Below, in pieces: positions 57,698-64,000 of a DNA stretch of 64,000 bases; position 1 is the first letter of the stretch, and every line of letters begins with the position of its first letter. The notes beneath the pieces were generated by a model. That model was not told the DNA's origin. It saw only the letters and a list, made by a program, of their open reading frames with translations, and did no database searches. The position numbers were made by a program, and so were the translations under genes. The DNA is from Alphaproteobacteria bacterium (GTDB lineage Bacteria > Pseudomonadota > Alphaproteobacteria > Rhodobacterales > Rhodobacteraceae), in NCBI GenBank assembly GCA_030433335.1, contig JAUILL010000008.1:62001-126000 (forward strand), in the 5' to 3' direction.

Positions 57698-59053
57698 ATG
57701 CTTTACCGCCTGCTCTTGCCAATTTTTGTGGCTCTTTCGGCATGTACGCCGACTTTGCCCATCTACGATTCCCCAACACGCGCCTTCACTGCTGAGGTCG
57801 ATCTTCCGGAAATGCGTGTCTTTTCATCGCCGCGAGCCAGAGCGCCCGCGCGATCCAACATGGAAATCGCCCGCGATTTTCTGGATCTGACCATGCGCAT
57901 GGAAAGCGGCCGACACTTGCCGTACTTCACGCGGTTCGAGGGTCCGATCACTGTCGCCGTCCGCGGAACGCCCTCACCCACACTTACAACTGACCTCGGT
58001 CGCCTCCTCTATCGTCTACGCTCTGAGGCAGGGCTAGATATTACACAAACGAACACGCCAAACGCGAACATTATTGTTAACGCGACGACCAGACGTGCGA
58101 TCCAGAAGGTCCTACCCCAAGCGGCCTGCTTTGTTGCTCCGAATGTGACGACGCTGGCAGAGTACCGTCTGGCGCGGCGGACCAAGCTGACAAGCTGGTC
58201 CTCGATGAAAGAGCGGACGAGAATCACTATCTTTGTGCCCACGGATGTCAGCCCGCAGGAAACACGCGACTGCCTGCACGAAGAATTGTCCCAAGCTCTG
58301 GGCCCGCTGAATGACCTATACCGCTTGCCGGATAGTATCTTTAATGACGACAATCTGCATACGGTCCTGACCGGGTTCGACATGCTGATCCTCAAGGCGA
58401 TGTACGCGCCGGAACTGCACAGCGGCATGAACCGCCGTCAGGTCGCCAACCGCTTGCCAGAGGTTCTGGCCCGCCTGAACCCTGCAGGTCAGCGCCCCCC
58501 CGGCAAGTTCCAGATCTACACGCCGAGCGATTGGCGCGAGAACATGATCACTGCGCTCGCCCCCGGTGCGAACATGCACCAGCGCTTGAAAGCCGCCGAA
58601 GCCGCCCTGCGCATCGCAACGGCGCGCAAACTGACCGACGTGCGCATGGGCTATAACTGGTACGCCATCGGCTTGCTGACCGAGCGCAGCGACCCTGACC
58701 GCGCCATCGCCGCGTTCCAAAATGCCTACCAGTATTACCAAGCCAACAGTGGGACTGACATTCACAAAGCCCAGGTCGCCTCGCGGATCGCATCGTATGC
58801 CCTCCACCATGGCAACCCGCAAATGGCGCTGGACTATATCGAGCCGAGCCTCGCGGCAGCCATCCGCGGCGAGAATGCCGCCCTTCTGTCGGCCCTGATG
58901 CTCTTGCGGTCCGAAGCACTGATGCGCAACGGCATGGCCACCGACGCCCGCGCCGCACGGGTGGACAGTCTGGGTTGGGCACGCTACGGCTTTGGATCAG
59001 AGCGGGAGCTGAAACAGCGCTTGCGTGTCCTCACCGGCTTTAGCCCCTTGTGA
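57698..59053 (+). CDS. DUF2927 lipoprotein
   Basis: A 451-residue protein with a lipoprotein signal peptide (LLLPIFVALSAC, lipobox Cys16). The central region (about 55-270) matches my memory of DUF2927, with an HEELSQALG stretch at 194-202 that looks like a metallopeptidase-type helix, preceded by Cys192. A C-terminal part with repeated Ala/Leu helices (ALRIATARKL, AIAAFQNAYQYYQ) resembles TPR units. It should face the periplasm. The spacer upstream (57485-57697) is free of a convincing gene. Role unknown. Confidence 0.8.
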   Translation: MLYRLLLPIFVALSACTPTLPIYDSPTRAFTAEVDLPEMRVFSSPRARAPARSNMEIARDFLDLTMRMESGRHLPYFTRFEGPITVAVRGTPSPTLTTDLGRLLYRLRSEAGLDITQTNTPNANIIVNATTRRAIQKVLPQAACFVAPNVTTLAEYRLARRTKLTSWSSMKERTRITIFVPTDVSPQETRDCLHEELSQALGPLNDLYRLPDSIFNDDNLHTVLTGFDMLILKAMYAPELHSGMNRRQVANRLPEVLARLNPAGQRPPGKFQIYTPSDWRENMITALAPGANMHQRLKAAEAALRIATARKLTDVRMGYNWYAIGLLTERSDPDRAIAAFQNAYQYYQANSGTDIHKAQVASRIASYALHHGNPQMALDYIEPSLAAAIRGENAALLSALMLLRSEALMRNGMATDARAARVDSLGWARYGFGSERELKQRLRVLTGFSPL

Positions 59054-59059
59054 GGCTCG

Positions 59060-59083
59060 TGGGCCCTGTAAATGCAGGGCCCG
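59060..59083 (+). other. Intercistronic hairpin
   Basis: A perfect 8-bp stem GGGCCCTG / CAGGGCCC with loop TAAATG lies between the DUF2927 stop and the ribosome-binding site of the next small gene. There is no U-run after it, so it is more likely an mRNA-stability or processing element than a terminator. Confidence 0.55.
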
Positions 59084-59104
59084 CAGCACTTTCAGGGGGG
59101 CAAA

Positions 59105-59275
59105 ATGCTTCTAGTTATCGGGATCATGATCTTTGGCGGCGCAATGGGCGGTCTGATTGCCAGCCGCCGCAAGGGCGCGCGCTCTGACATCATCCATTAC
59201 ATCGCGACATACGCGGTAATCTTTGCCATCATCGGGGTACTGGCGCAGGTGATCTTGCTGCGCAACGTCAGCTAA
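59105..59275 (+). CDS. Small two-helix membrane protein, 56 residues
   Basis: ATG at 59105 behind an AGGGGGG ribosome-binding site. Two hydrophobic helices (LLVIGIMIFGGAMGGLIA and YIATYAVIFAIIGVLAQVIL) flank a basic loop (SRRKGARSD), giving an inside-positive hairpin. It lies ten bases before the VWA gene, so co-translation is likely. No family is recognised. Confidence 0.75.
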   Translation: MLLVIGIMIFGGAMGGLIASRRKGARSDIIHYIATYAVIFAIIGVLAQVILLRNVS

Positions 59276-59285
59276 AGGACCCGCG

Positions 59286-60470
59286 ATGTTCCTGCCCTTT
59301 TTCGACAACCTCCGACGCCGCGGCGTTCCCGTCACCTTGCGGGAATATCTGGCCTTTCTCGAGGGGATGCAAAAAGGGCTGACCACCTACGACATCGAAG
59401 GCTTCTATTATTTCGCCCGCACCGCGATGGTGAAGGACGAACGCCACCTCGACCGCTTTGACCAAGCCTTCAGCGAGACATTCAAAGGCATTGAAGACAT
59501 CCCGAACGACGCGGTTCTGGATGCGCTCGACCTGCCCGACGAGTGGCTGCGCAAGATGGCCGAAAAGCACATGACCGAAGAGGAAAAAGCCCAGATCGAA
59601 GCCATGGGCGGTTTCGACAAGCTGATGGAGGCCCTGAAAAAGCGGCTTGAAGAGCAGAAGGGCCGCCATCAGGGTGGCAACAAATGGGTTGGCACGGCGG
59701 GCACCTCGCCCTTTGGCGCCTATGGCTACAATCCCGAAGGCGTCCGCATCGGGCAGCACGAAAGCCGCCACCGCCGCGCGGTCAAGGTCTGGGACAAGCG
59801 CGAGTTCCGCAATCTGGACGACTCGGTTGAACTGGGCACCCGCAACATCAAGGTCGCGATGAAGCGCCTGCGCAAGTGGGCCCGCGATGGCGCCCACGAA
59901 GAGCTGGATCTGGACGGCACAATTCGCGCCACTGCCGAACACGGCTACCTTGATGTCAAAACCCGCCCCGAGCGGCGCAACGCTGTAAAAGTCGTGCTGT
60001 TTCTGGATGTGGGCGGCTCGATGGATGACCACGTGAAGGTCGTGCAGGAACTCTTCAGCGCGGCACGGACCGAGTTCAAGCATCTGGAATACTACTACTT
60101 CCACAACTGCCTGTACGAAGGCGTTTGGCGCGACAACGCTCGTCGCTGGACCGAACAAATCCCGACGCACGAGGTGATGAACACCTACGGTTCCGACTAC
60201 AAATGCATCTTTGTCGGCGACGCCAGCATGAGCCCCTACGAGATCGCAATCCCAGGCGGCGCAAACGAGCACTGGAACGAAGAGCCCGGACAGGTATGGC
60301 TCCAGCGCGCCCGCCGCCAATGGCCGCAACACCTGTGGATCAATCCGGTGCCCGAGAAATACTGGCCCTACACCCAGTCCATCCAAATGATCCGCCAGAT
60401 TTTCGAGGACCGCATGGTCCCCATGACCCTCGAAGGGATTGAACGCGGCATGAAGGAACTGGGCAAATGA
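59286..60470 (+). CDS. CoxE-type VWA domain protein
   Basis: A 394-residue soluble protein. The N-terminal region is charged and helical. A VWA domain starts near 230 with the metal site DVGGSMDD (Asp241, Gly243, Ser245), where the usual DxSxS first Ser is Gly. The later FVGDASMSPYEIAIPGG and WINPVPEKYW stretches are typical of the CoxE/YehP-like group. Such proteins partner with MoxR-type ATPases, and one lies upstream in the same run. It overlaps the next gene by four bases. Confidence 0.87.
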   Translation: MFLPFFDNLRRRGVPVTLREYLAFLEGMQKGLTTYDIEGFYYFARTAMVKDERHLDRFDQAFSETFKGIEDIPNDAVLDALDLPDEWLRKMAEKHMTEEEKAQIEAMGGFDKLMEALKKRLEEQKGRHQGGNKWVGTAGTSPFGAYGYNPEGVRIGQHESRHRRAVKVWDKREFRNLDDSVELGTRNIKVAMKRLRKWARDGAHEELDLDGTIRATAEHGYLDVKTRPERRNAVKVVLFLDVGGSMDDHVKVVQELFSAARTEFKHLEYYYFHNCLYEGVWRDNARRWTEQIPTHEVMNTYGSDYKCIFVGDASMSPYEIAIPGGANEHWNEEPGQVWLQRARRQWPQHLWINPVPEKYWPYTQSIQMIRQIFEDRMVPMTLEGIERGMKELGK

Positions 60471-60832
60471 ACCGCCTGCGCCGCCTCTGGTCCCGCCATC
60501 CGATCCTGACGGCGGTGTTCGTGGTGTCATTTCTGGCGACCCTGCTCTTTGGCATCCGTACCGTGATGTTTGCCCTGCATTGGGATGGGCCCGAACACAC
60601 CCAGCAGCCCGTCGCGGGATGGATGACCCCGCGCTACGTGGCCGTCAGTTGGGACATCCCCAAGCCCGAAATGTTCGACATCATGTCCCGCGTCACGGGG
60701 ATGGAGCGTCTGCCGGACAAACCCAAACCCATCGACCACATCGCCAAAGACCTTGGCATCCCCGAGGACGAACTGATCGCGCGCCTGCAGGCTGAAGTCG
60801 CCGCCTATGCCGCCGAAGGCCATCATGACTGA
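60467..60832 (+). CDS. Single-pass membrane protein, 121 residues, unknown
   Basis: A basic start (MNRLRRLWSRH), one membrane helix (PILTAVFVVSFLATLLFGIRTVMFA) and a periplasmic domain (WMTPRYVAVSWDIP) ending in a helical stretch (GIPEDELIARLQAEVAAYAAE). The start overlaps the VWA stop (ATGA) and its end overlaps the DedA-like gene by eight bases, so it belongs to the same operon. I do not recognise a family. Confidence 0.75.
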   Translation: MNRLRRLWSRHPILTAVFVVSFLATLLFGIRTVMFALHWDGPEHTQQPVAGWMTPRYVAVSWDIPKPEMFDIMSRVTGMERLPDKPKPIDHIAKDLGIPEDELIARLQAEVAAYAAEGHHD

Positions 60833-61409
60833 GACGCTCTTTACGCTGATCTCCAGTTACGGCGTCTGGATCATCTTTGGCTCGACCTTCCTGTCCTGTA
60901 TGATGCTACCGATCCCAAGTTCGCTGATGATGCTGGCGGGTGGCGCGCTGGTGTCGGTCGGGGACCTTGTGCTGATCGAGGTGGCCTCTGCCGCCTACGC
61001 CGGAGCGGTGATCGGCGACAACATCGGCTTCCAGATCGGACGACGTGCCAGTGGCACGCTCGACTGGCTGACCAAAGACAAACCCAAACGCCAAGCCATC
61101 CTGGACCGTGCCCGCAAGACCGTGGATCAGAACGGCGGGCTTGGGGTTTTCCTGAGCCGTTGGCTGTTTTCACCCCTCGGGCCTTGGGTCAATTTGGTGG
61201 CGGGCGCGACGGGCCTTGCTTGGCCACGCTTTGCGATTTGGGATGCGGCAGGCGAGGCCGTCTGGGTCACGGTCTATGTCGGGCTCGGCATGGCATTTGC
61301 CACCAGTTTCGTCGAGGTCTCGGACATCATCGGCAACGCGGTCGGCTTCTTGTCCGCGGGTCTGGTGGCTCTGCTCATGGGGCGCTGGCTGCTCAGGAAA
61401 CTGCGCTAG
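60825..61409 (+). CDS. DedA/SNARE-associated family membrane protein
   Basis: A 194-residue inner-membrane protein with the DedA pattern. It has an N-terminal helix, a re-entrant stretch with Pro and Ser (MMLPIPSSLMMLAGGALV), GAVIGDNIGFQIGR, FLSRWLFSPLGPWVNLVAGATG, and C-terminal helices. Family members include undecaprenyl phosphate and phospholipid flippases. Start at 60825 (MTETLF), overlapping the upstream gene. Substrate unknown. Confidence 0.85.
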   Translation: MTETLFTLISSYGVWIIFGSTFLSCMMLPIPSSLMMLAGGALVSVGDLVLIEVASAAYAGAVIGDNIGFQIGRRASGTLDWLTKDKPKRQAILDRARKTVDQNGGLGVFLSRWLFSPLGPWVNLVAGATGLAWPRFAIWDAAGEAVWVTVYVGLGMAFATSFVEVSDIIGNAVGFLSAGLVALLMGRWLLRKLR

Positions 61410-61475
61410 CTGGAACAAATCCCAGCACAAACCGTTGGTCCTGCAACACGTAACGAATACAAAGGACCAGTACCC

Positions 61476-61904
61476 ATGATCAACAAGACAGGCTCCGCAA
61501 AATGGACCGGCTCGCTCAAAGAGGGCAAAGGCTACGTCTCGACCGAGTCAGGCGCGCTTGACGATCAACCCTACGGCTTCAACACCCGCTTCGAAGATGG
61601 CGCAGGCACCAACCCCGAGGAAATCATTGGCGCGGCGCATGCAGCGTGTTTCTCAATGGCGCTGTCGATGATCCTAGGCGAGAGTATCCCTGACTCGATC
61701 GAAACCACCGCGACCGTATCGATGGACAAAGACGGGGAAGGCTTCGCAGTCAAGAAAATCCATTTGGACGTGACTGGCAAGGTCCCTGGCATCACCGCCG
61801 AAGAGTTCACCAAAGCGGCAACCACTGCCAAAGAGAACTGCCCGATCTCGCGCCTCCTGATGGGCGGCACCGCCGAGATTACCATGGACGCCAAGTTCGA
61901 GTGA
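61476..61904 (+). CDS. OsmC-family peroxiredoxin-like protein
   Basis: A 142-residue hydroperoxide-reductase-fold protein with both redox cysteines: Cys58 (AHAACFSMALS) and Cys122 (ENCPISRLL). The N-terminal GSAKWTGSLKEGKG and the LTV-like metal-free beta sheet fit OsmC rather than Ohr. It reduces organic hydroperoxides in studied relatives. A strong terminator follows. Confidence 0.92.
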   Translation: MINKTGSAKWTGSLKEGKGYVSTESGALDDQPYGFNTRFEDGAGTNPEEIIGAAHAACFSMALSMILGESIPDSIETTATVSMDKDGEGFAVKKIHLDVTGKVPGITAEEFTKAATTAKENCPISRLLMGGTAEITMDAKFE

Positions 61905-61922
61905 TAATCCCCGCATTCCCTA

Positions 61923-61960
61923 AAAAGCGCCCGACGTTTCCTAGCGTCGGGCGCTTTTCT
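61923..61960 (+). terminator. Terminator after osmC-like gene
   Basis: Perfect 14-bp stem AAAAGCGCCCGACG / CGTCGGGCGCTTTT with an eight-base loop, followed by CTTTT. The stem's A-run means it can also work in reverse. Confidence 0.9.
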
Positions 61961-61989
61961 TTTGCCATGGGCTGCCCCATCTTAAAGGC

Positions 61990-62673
61990 ATGCTCAAGTT
62001 CACACCGATCCTGCTCGCGGCGCTCTATGCCTTTGCCATGTACCACTTCAGTGCGTGGCGTACGCGCAAGGAGTTGGACATGCGGTCCACCGAATTGGCC
62101 GACCGCGGCCTGAAGCAGCTGTGCGATCAGATGGCGGCTGCGCTGGAACTGCCGCGCATCCGTGTGCACCTCTATGACATTGAGCCGGTGAACGGGTTGG
62201 CCGCTCCTGATGGGCGCATCTTCATCACTCGAGGGTTCTATGAGCGTTATAAAGCCGGAGCCGTGACGGCCGAGGAACTGGCCAGCGTGATCGCCCACGA
62301 AATGGGGCACGTCGCGCTCGGGCACACCCGCAAACGGATGATCGATTTCTCGGGTCAGAATGCTTTGCGGACGGCTCTCGCGATGGTGCTGAGCCGGTTC
62401 TTGCCCGGCGTTGGGGCTGTGATCGCGAACACAATGGCCAGCATGCTCGCAGCGCGGCTTTCCCGCAATGATGAGTACGAGGCCGACGCCTATGCCTCTG
62501 CCCTGCTGGTCAAAGCGGGCATCGGTACGGGGCCGCAAAAATCCCTGTTTCACAAGCTGGATGAGCTGACCCAGAGCCGCGCAGGCGTCATGCCCGCTTG
62601 GCTGATGAGCCACCCCAAAACCCCCGACCGTATCGCTGCGATTGAGGCGAACGAACGCCGCTGGAACGTTTAA
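61990..62673 (+). CDS. M48-family zinc metalloprotease, short form
   Basis: A 227-residue protein. One N-terminal membrane helix (LKFTPILLAALYAFAMYHF) is followed by a peptidase domain with HEMGH at 103-107 and, further on, the third zinc ligand in NDEYEADAYA. It ends with the SHPKTPDRI motif common in HtpX/M48 proteins. It is smaller than HtpX and closer to single-pass M48 proteins. Its stop shares TTAA with the convergent PIN gene. Confidence 0.9.
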   Translation: MLKFTPILLAALYAFAMYHFSAWRTRKELDMRSTELADRGLKQLCDQMAAALELPRIRVHLYDIEPVNGLAAPDGRIFITRGFYERYKAGAVTAEELASVIAHEMGHVALGHTRKRMIDFSGQNALRTALAMVLSRFLPGVGAVIANTMASMLAARLSRNDEYEADAYASALLVKAGIGTGPQKSLFHKLDELTQSRAGVMPAWLMSHPKTPDRIAAIEANERRWNV

Positions 62674-63209
62674 CCCAGCCGCTTGCCCAGCCGAGGCATC
62701 CGCGCCTTTTTCATCAGGGGGCGGATATCGCGTGGGGCGTCGTCCATGTGTTCAGCGGCAGCGCGGACGCTTTCAACAACCTGCCCCACGGCCTCGGGCG
62801 CATCGTCGCACAGACGCAGCATGAACTGGTCGCTGTCCAGACGCTCGATCCCCTCCTCCGCCAACGTATGGCGGGGAAAATCTTTGGCGTTGAGAGTAAC
62901 GATAATGTCCGCATGCCCTTTGATCGCGGCGGCCAGCACGTGCAGATCGCCACTGTCAGGCAGGTACAAACGCTGCTCGATGTGCTCAAATTCCTGCACC
63001 GAGGCTTTAGGGAAGGCACCGCGCAGCACGGCGATCTCTCCCTCGGCCTGCATCCCATCGACGGGACCAGAACGCGCCGCAGCACGACGCCATTCCTCTA
63101 GGATCCGGTCGGACCAGAGCGGTTGATAGAGGCCAGCTTTCGCGGCCCCGATCAGCACTTCGCGCATCACCGTCGGATAGAGGACACAGGCGTCGAGCAG
63201 GACCTTCAT
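62670..63209 (-). CDS. PIN-domain protein (VapC-like fold)
   Basis: A 179-residue protein whose N-terminal part is a PIN nuclease domain: Asp7 in VLLDACVLYP, acidic Glu in DRILEEWRRA (about 39) and Asp in LPDSGDLHVLAAAI and NAKDFP. A longer C-terminal extension ends in a basic tail (KKARMPRLGKRLG). The ATG at 63209 overlaps the stop of the methyltransferase gene as ATGA, so its translation is coupled. No antitoxin gene is adjacent, so it may be an RNase with a cell role or an orphan toxin. Confidence 0.8.
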   Translation of the reverse strand: MKVLLDACVLYPTVMREVLIGAAKAGLYQPLWSDRILEEWRRAAARSGPVDGMQAEGEIAVLRGAFPKASVQEFEHIEQRLYLPDSGDLHVLAAAIKGHADIIVTLNAKDFPRHTLAEEGIERLDSDQFMLRLCDDAPEAVGQVVESVRAAAEHMDDAPRDIRPLMKKARMPRLGKRLG

Positions 63210-64000
63210 ACGCGGTAGAACAGCGCTTTGAGGTAGCCAGTCTCTGCCAATTGCGGCAGCAGCGGATGGTCGGGGCCCGCATAGCCGGTGTAGATCAGCT
63301 GACCCGTGCGCCCTGCCCGTCCGATGCCGCGGGTACACGCGCCGCGGAACTTGGCAAGGTCAGCCGCATGGGAACAGGAACACAAACCGATATAGCCGCC
63401 CTCTTTGACCAAAGGCGTCGCCAGACGGGCCACACGCTCATAGGCGCGGAGGCCTGCATCCAGAGCCTTCTTCGACGGCGCAAATGCGGGCGGATCGCAG
63501 ATGACCACATCGAACTGCTCCCCTTCTTCGGCCAGTGCTTCGAGCGTTGCGAAAGCATCGCCCTTGCGGGTCGCGAACCGGTCACCAAAGCCTGAGGCCG
63601 CTGCCCCCTGCTCGGCCAATTCCAGCGCGGGTGCAGAGCCGTCTACGGCCAAAGCCGAGGTCGCGCCGCCCGCCAGCATCGCCAGACCAAAACCACCCAC
63701 ATGGCTGAACACGTCCAGCACGCGGCCGCCGTTCGCCAGCTGCGCGGCAAAGGCGTGGTTCGGACGCTGGTCATAGAATAGGCCGGTTTTCTGACCGCCC
63801 ATCACGTCCGCCATATAGGTCGCGCCGTTCATCGGCACGGGGATCGCGGCTTCGGGCGCGGCGCCAAGGGTTACCTCGGTCACCTCTTCCAGCCCCTCAA
63901 GGGTGCGCGCGCGGCCCGTGCCGTTCTTGATCACGGTGGTCACGCCCGTCACATCCACCAAGGCCTGCGTCAGCTCGGCAAAACGCACATCGGCCCACGC
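63206..64000 (-). CDS. RlmI-type class I rRNA methyltransferase (5' part outside window)
   Basis: The frame runs open to the window edge, so the N-terminus (expected to hold a PUA domain) is missing. The GTG at 63988 is not a likely start, as it falls in the middle of the family's central domain. The visible 264 residues show the SAM-binding motif RVLDVFSHVGGFGLAMLAGG, an acidic residue in ALAVDGSAPAL, and the CDPPAFAPSKKAL catalytic-site block of the RlmI (23S m5C1962)-like group. The RNA target is inferred from family only. Its stop is coupled to the PIN gene. Confidence 0.85.
   Translation of the reverse strand, partial: AWADVRFAELTQALVDVTGVTTVIKNGTGRARTLEGLEEVTEVTLGAAPEAAIPVPMNGATYMADVMGGQKTGLFYDQRPNHAFAAQLANGGRVLDVFSHVGGFGLAMLAGGATSALAVDGSAPALELAEQGAAASGFGDRFATRKGDAFATLEALAEEGEQFDVVICDPPAFAPSKKALDAGLRAYERVARLATPLVKEGGYIGLCSCSHAADLAKFRGACTRGIGRAGRTGQLIYTGYAGPDHPLLPQLAETGYLKALFYRV

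Noticed and set aside
57520..57795. 91-codon frame between the MoxR gene and the DUF2927 gene
   Set aside because: Overlaps the DUF2927 signal peptide in another frame, has no ribosome-binding site and a mixed, family-less product.

Overview
The window looks like chromosomal backbone from an alphaproteobacterium of the Rhodobacteraceae (Roseobacter group). I infer this from the GC-rich codon usage, from CckA, LpxI and OlsB, from a two-domain dCTP deaminase, from a DksA that has lost its zinc ligands, and from gene orders I know from that family (yceD-rpmF-plsX-fabH-ihfA-merR; dgt/argS/SPOR/nagZ/scpA/scpB; pyrH-frr-uppS-cdsA-dxr-rseP-bamA-skp-fabZ-lpxA-lpxI-lpxB). I see no rRNA, insertion sequence, prophage or CRISPR array. 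Coding density is very high and no gene-free stretch exceeds about 230 bases.

Layout. 1-11.4 kb: tail of a DUF1330 gene, typA, recA with an SOS-box promoter, a sulfotransferase-like gene, the hybrid kinase cckA with a perfect CtrA-type site upstream, an RNA m5C methyltransferase, guaB, a divergent RACo-type corrinoid-activation protein, and tRNA-Gly(CCC). 11.4-23.3 kb: a minus-strand envelope supercluster running pyrH, frr, uppS, cdsA, dxr, rseP, terminator, small membrane ORF, bamA, skp, fabZ, lpxA, lpxI, lpxB. It joins nucleotide supply and ribosome recycling to undecaprenyl phosphate, phospholipid, isoprenoid, outer-membrane protein and lipid A synthesis. 23.3-30.1 kb: miaA, an AraC-type regulator, a Tat-exported peptide-binding protein with no permease genes beside it, a lytic transglycosylase, ssb, and aroK-aroB.

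30.2-38.1 kb: a 49-residue membrane ORF, a 503-residue exported unknown, xerD, a CNNM/CorC transporter-like protein, an SDR dehydrogenase behind an operator-like palindrome, then on the minus strand an ABC-F ATPase, olsB and bamE. 38.2-43.8 kb: yceD, rpmF, plsX, fabH, ihfA, merR, tRNA-Pro(GGG), a double-length dcd and a small basic ORF. 43.9-52.2 kb (minus): dgt, a CPA1 antiporter, argS, a SPOR-domain protein, nagZ, scpA and scpB, linking dNTP control, division and peptidoglycan recycling, and chromosome segregation. 52.3-64 kb: erpA, an unrecognised 368-residue gene next to a low-GC spacer, xthA, an FAD monooxygenase, dksA, then a plus-strand run (MoxR ATPase, DUF2927 lipoprotein, small two-TM protein, CoxE-type VWA protein, one-TM protein, DedA-like protein, OsmC, M48 protease), and finally a PIN-domain gene coupled to an RlmI-type methyltransferase cut off by the window edge.

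Most genes are familiar housekeeping genes. The best leads are the CtrA-type site in front of cckA (possible feedback in the CckA-ChpT-CtrA relay), a small ORF whose start codon sits directly after the rseP terminator, the MoxR/DUF2927/VWA module, an isolated RACo gene, and a PIN-domain gene translationally coupled to an rRNA methyltransferase gene. Everything here was read by eye. No alignment, database search or structure prediction was run.
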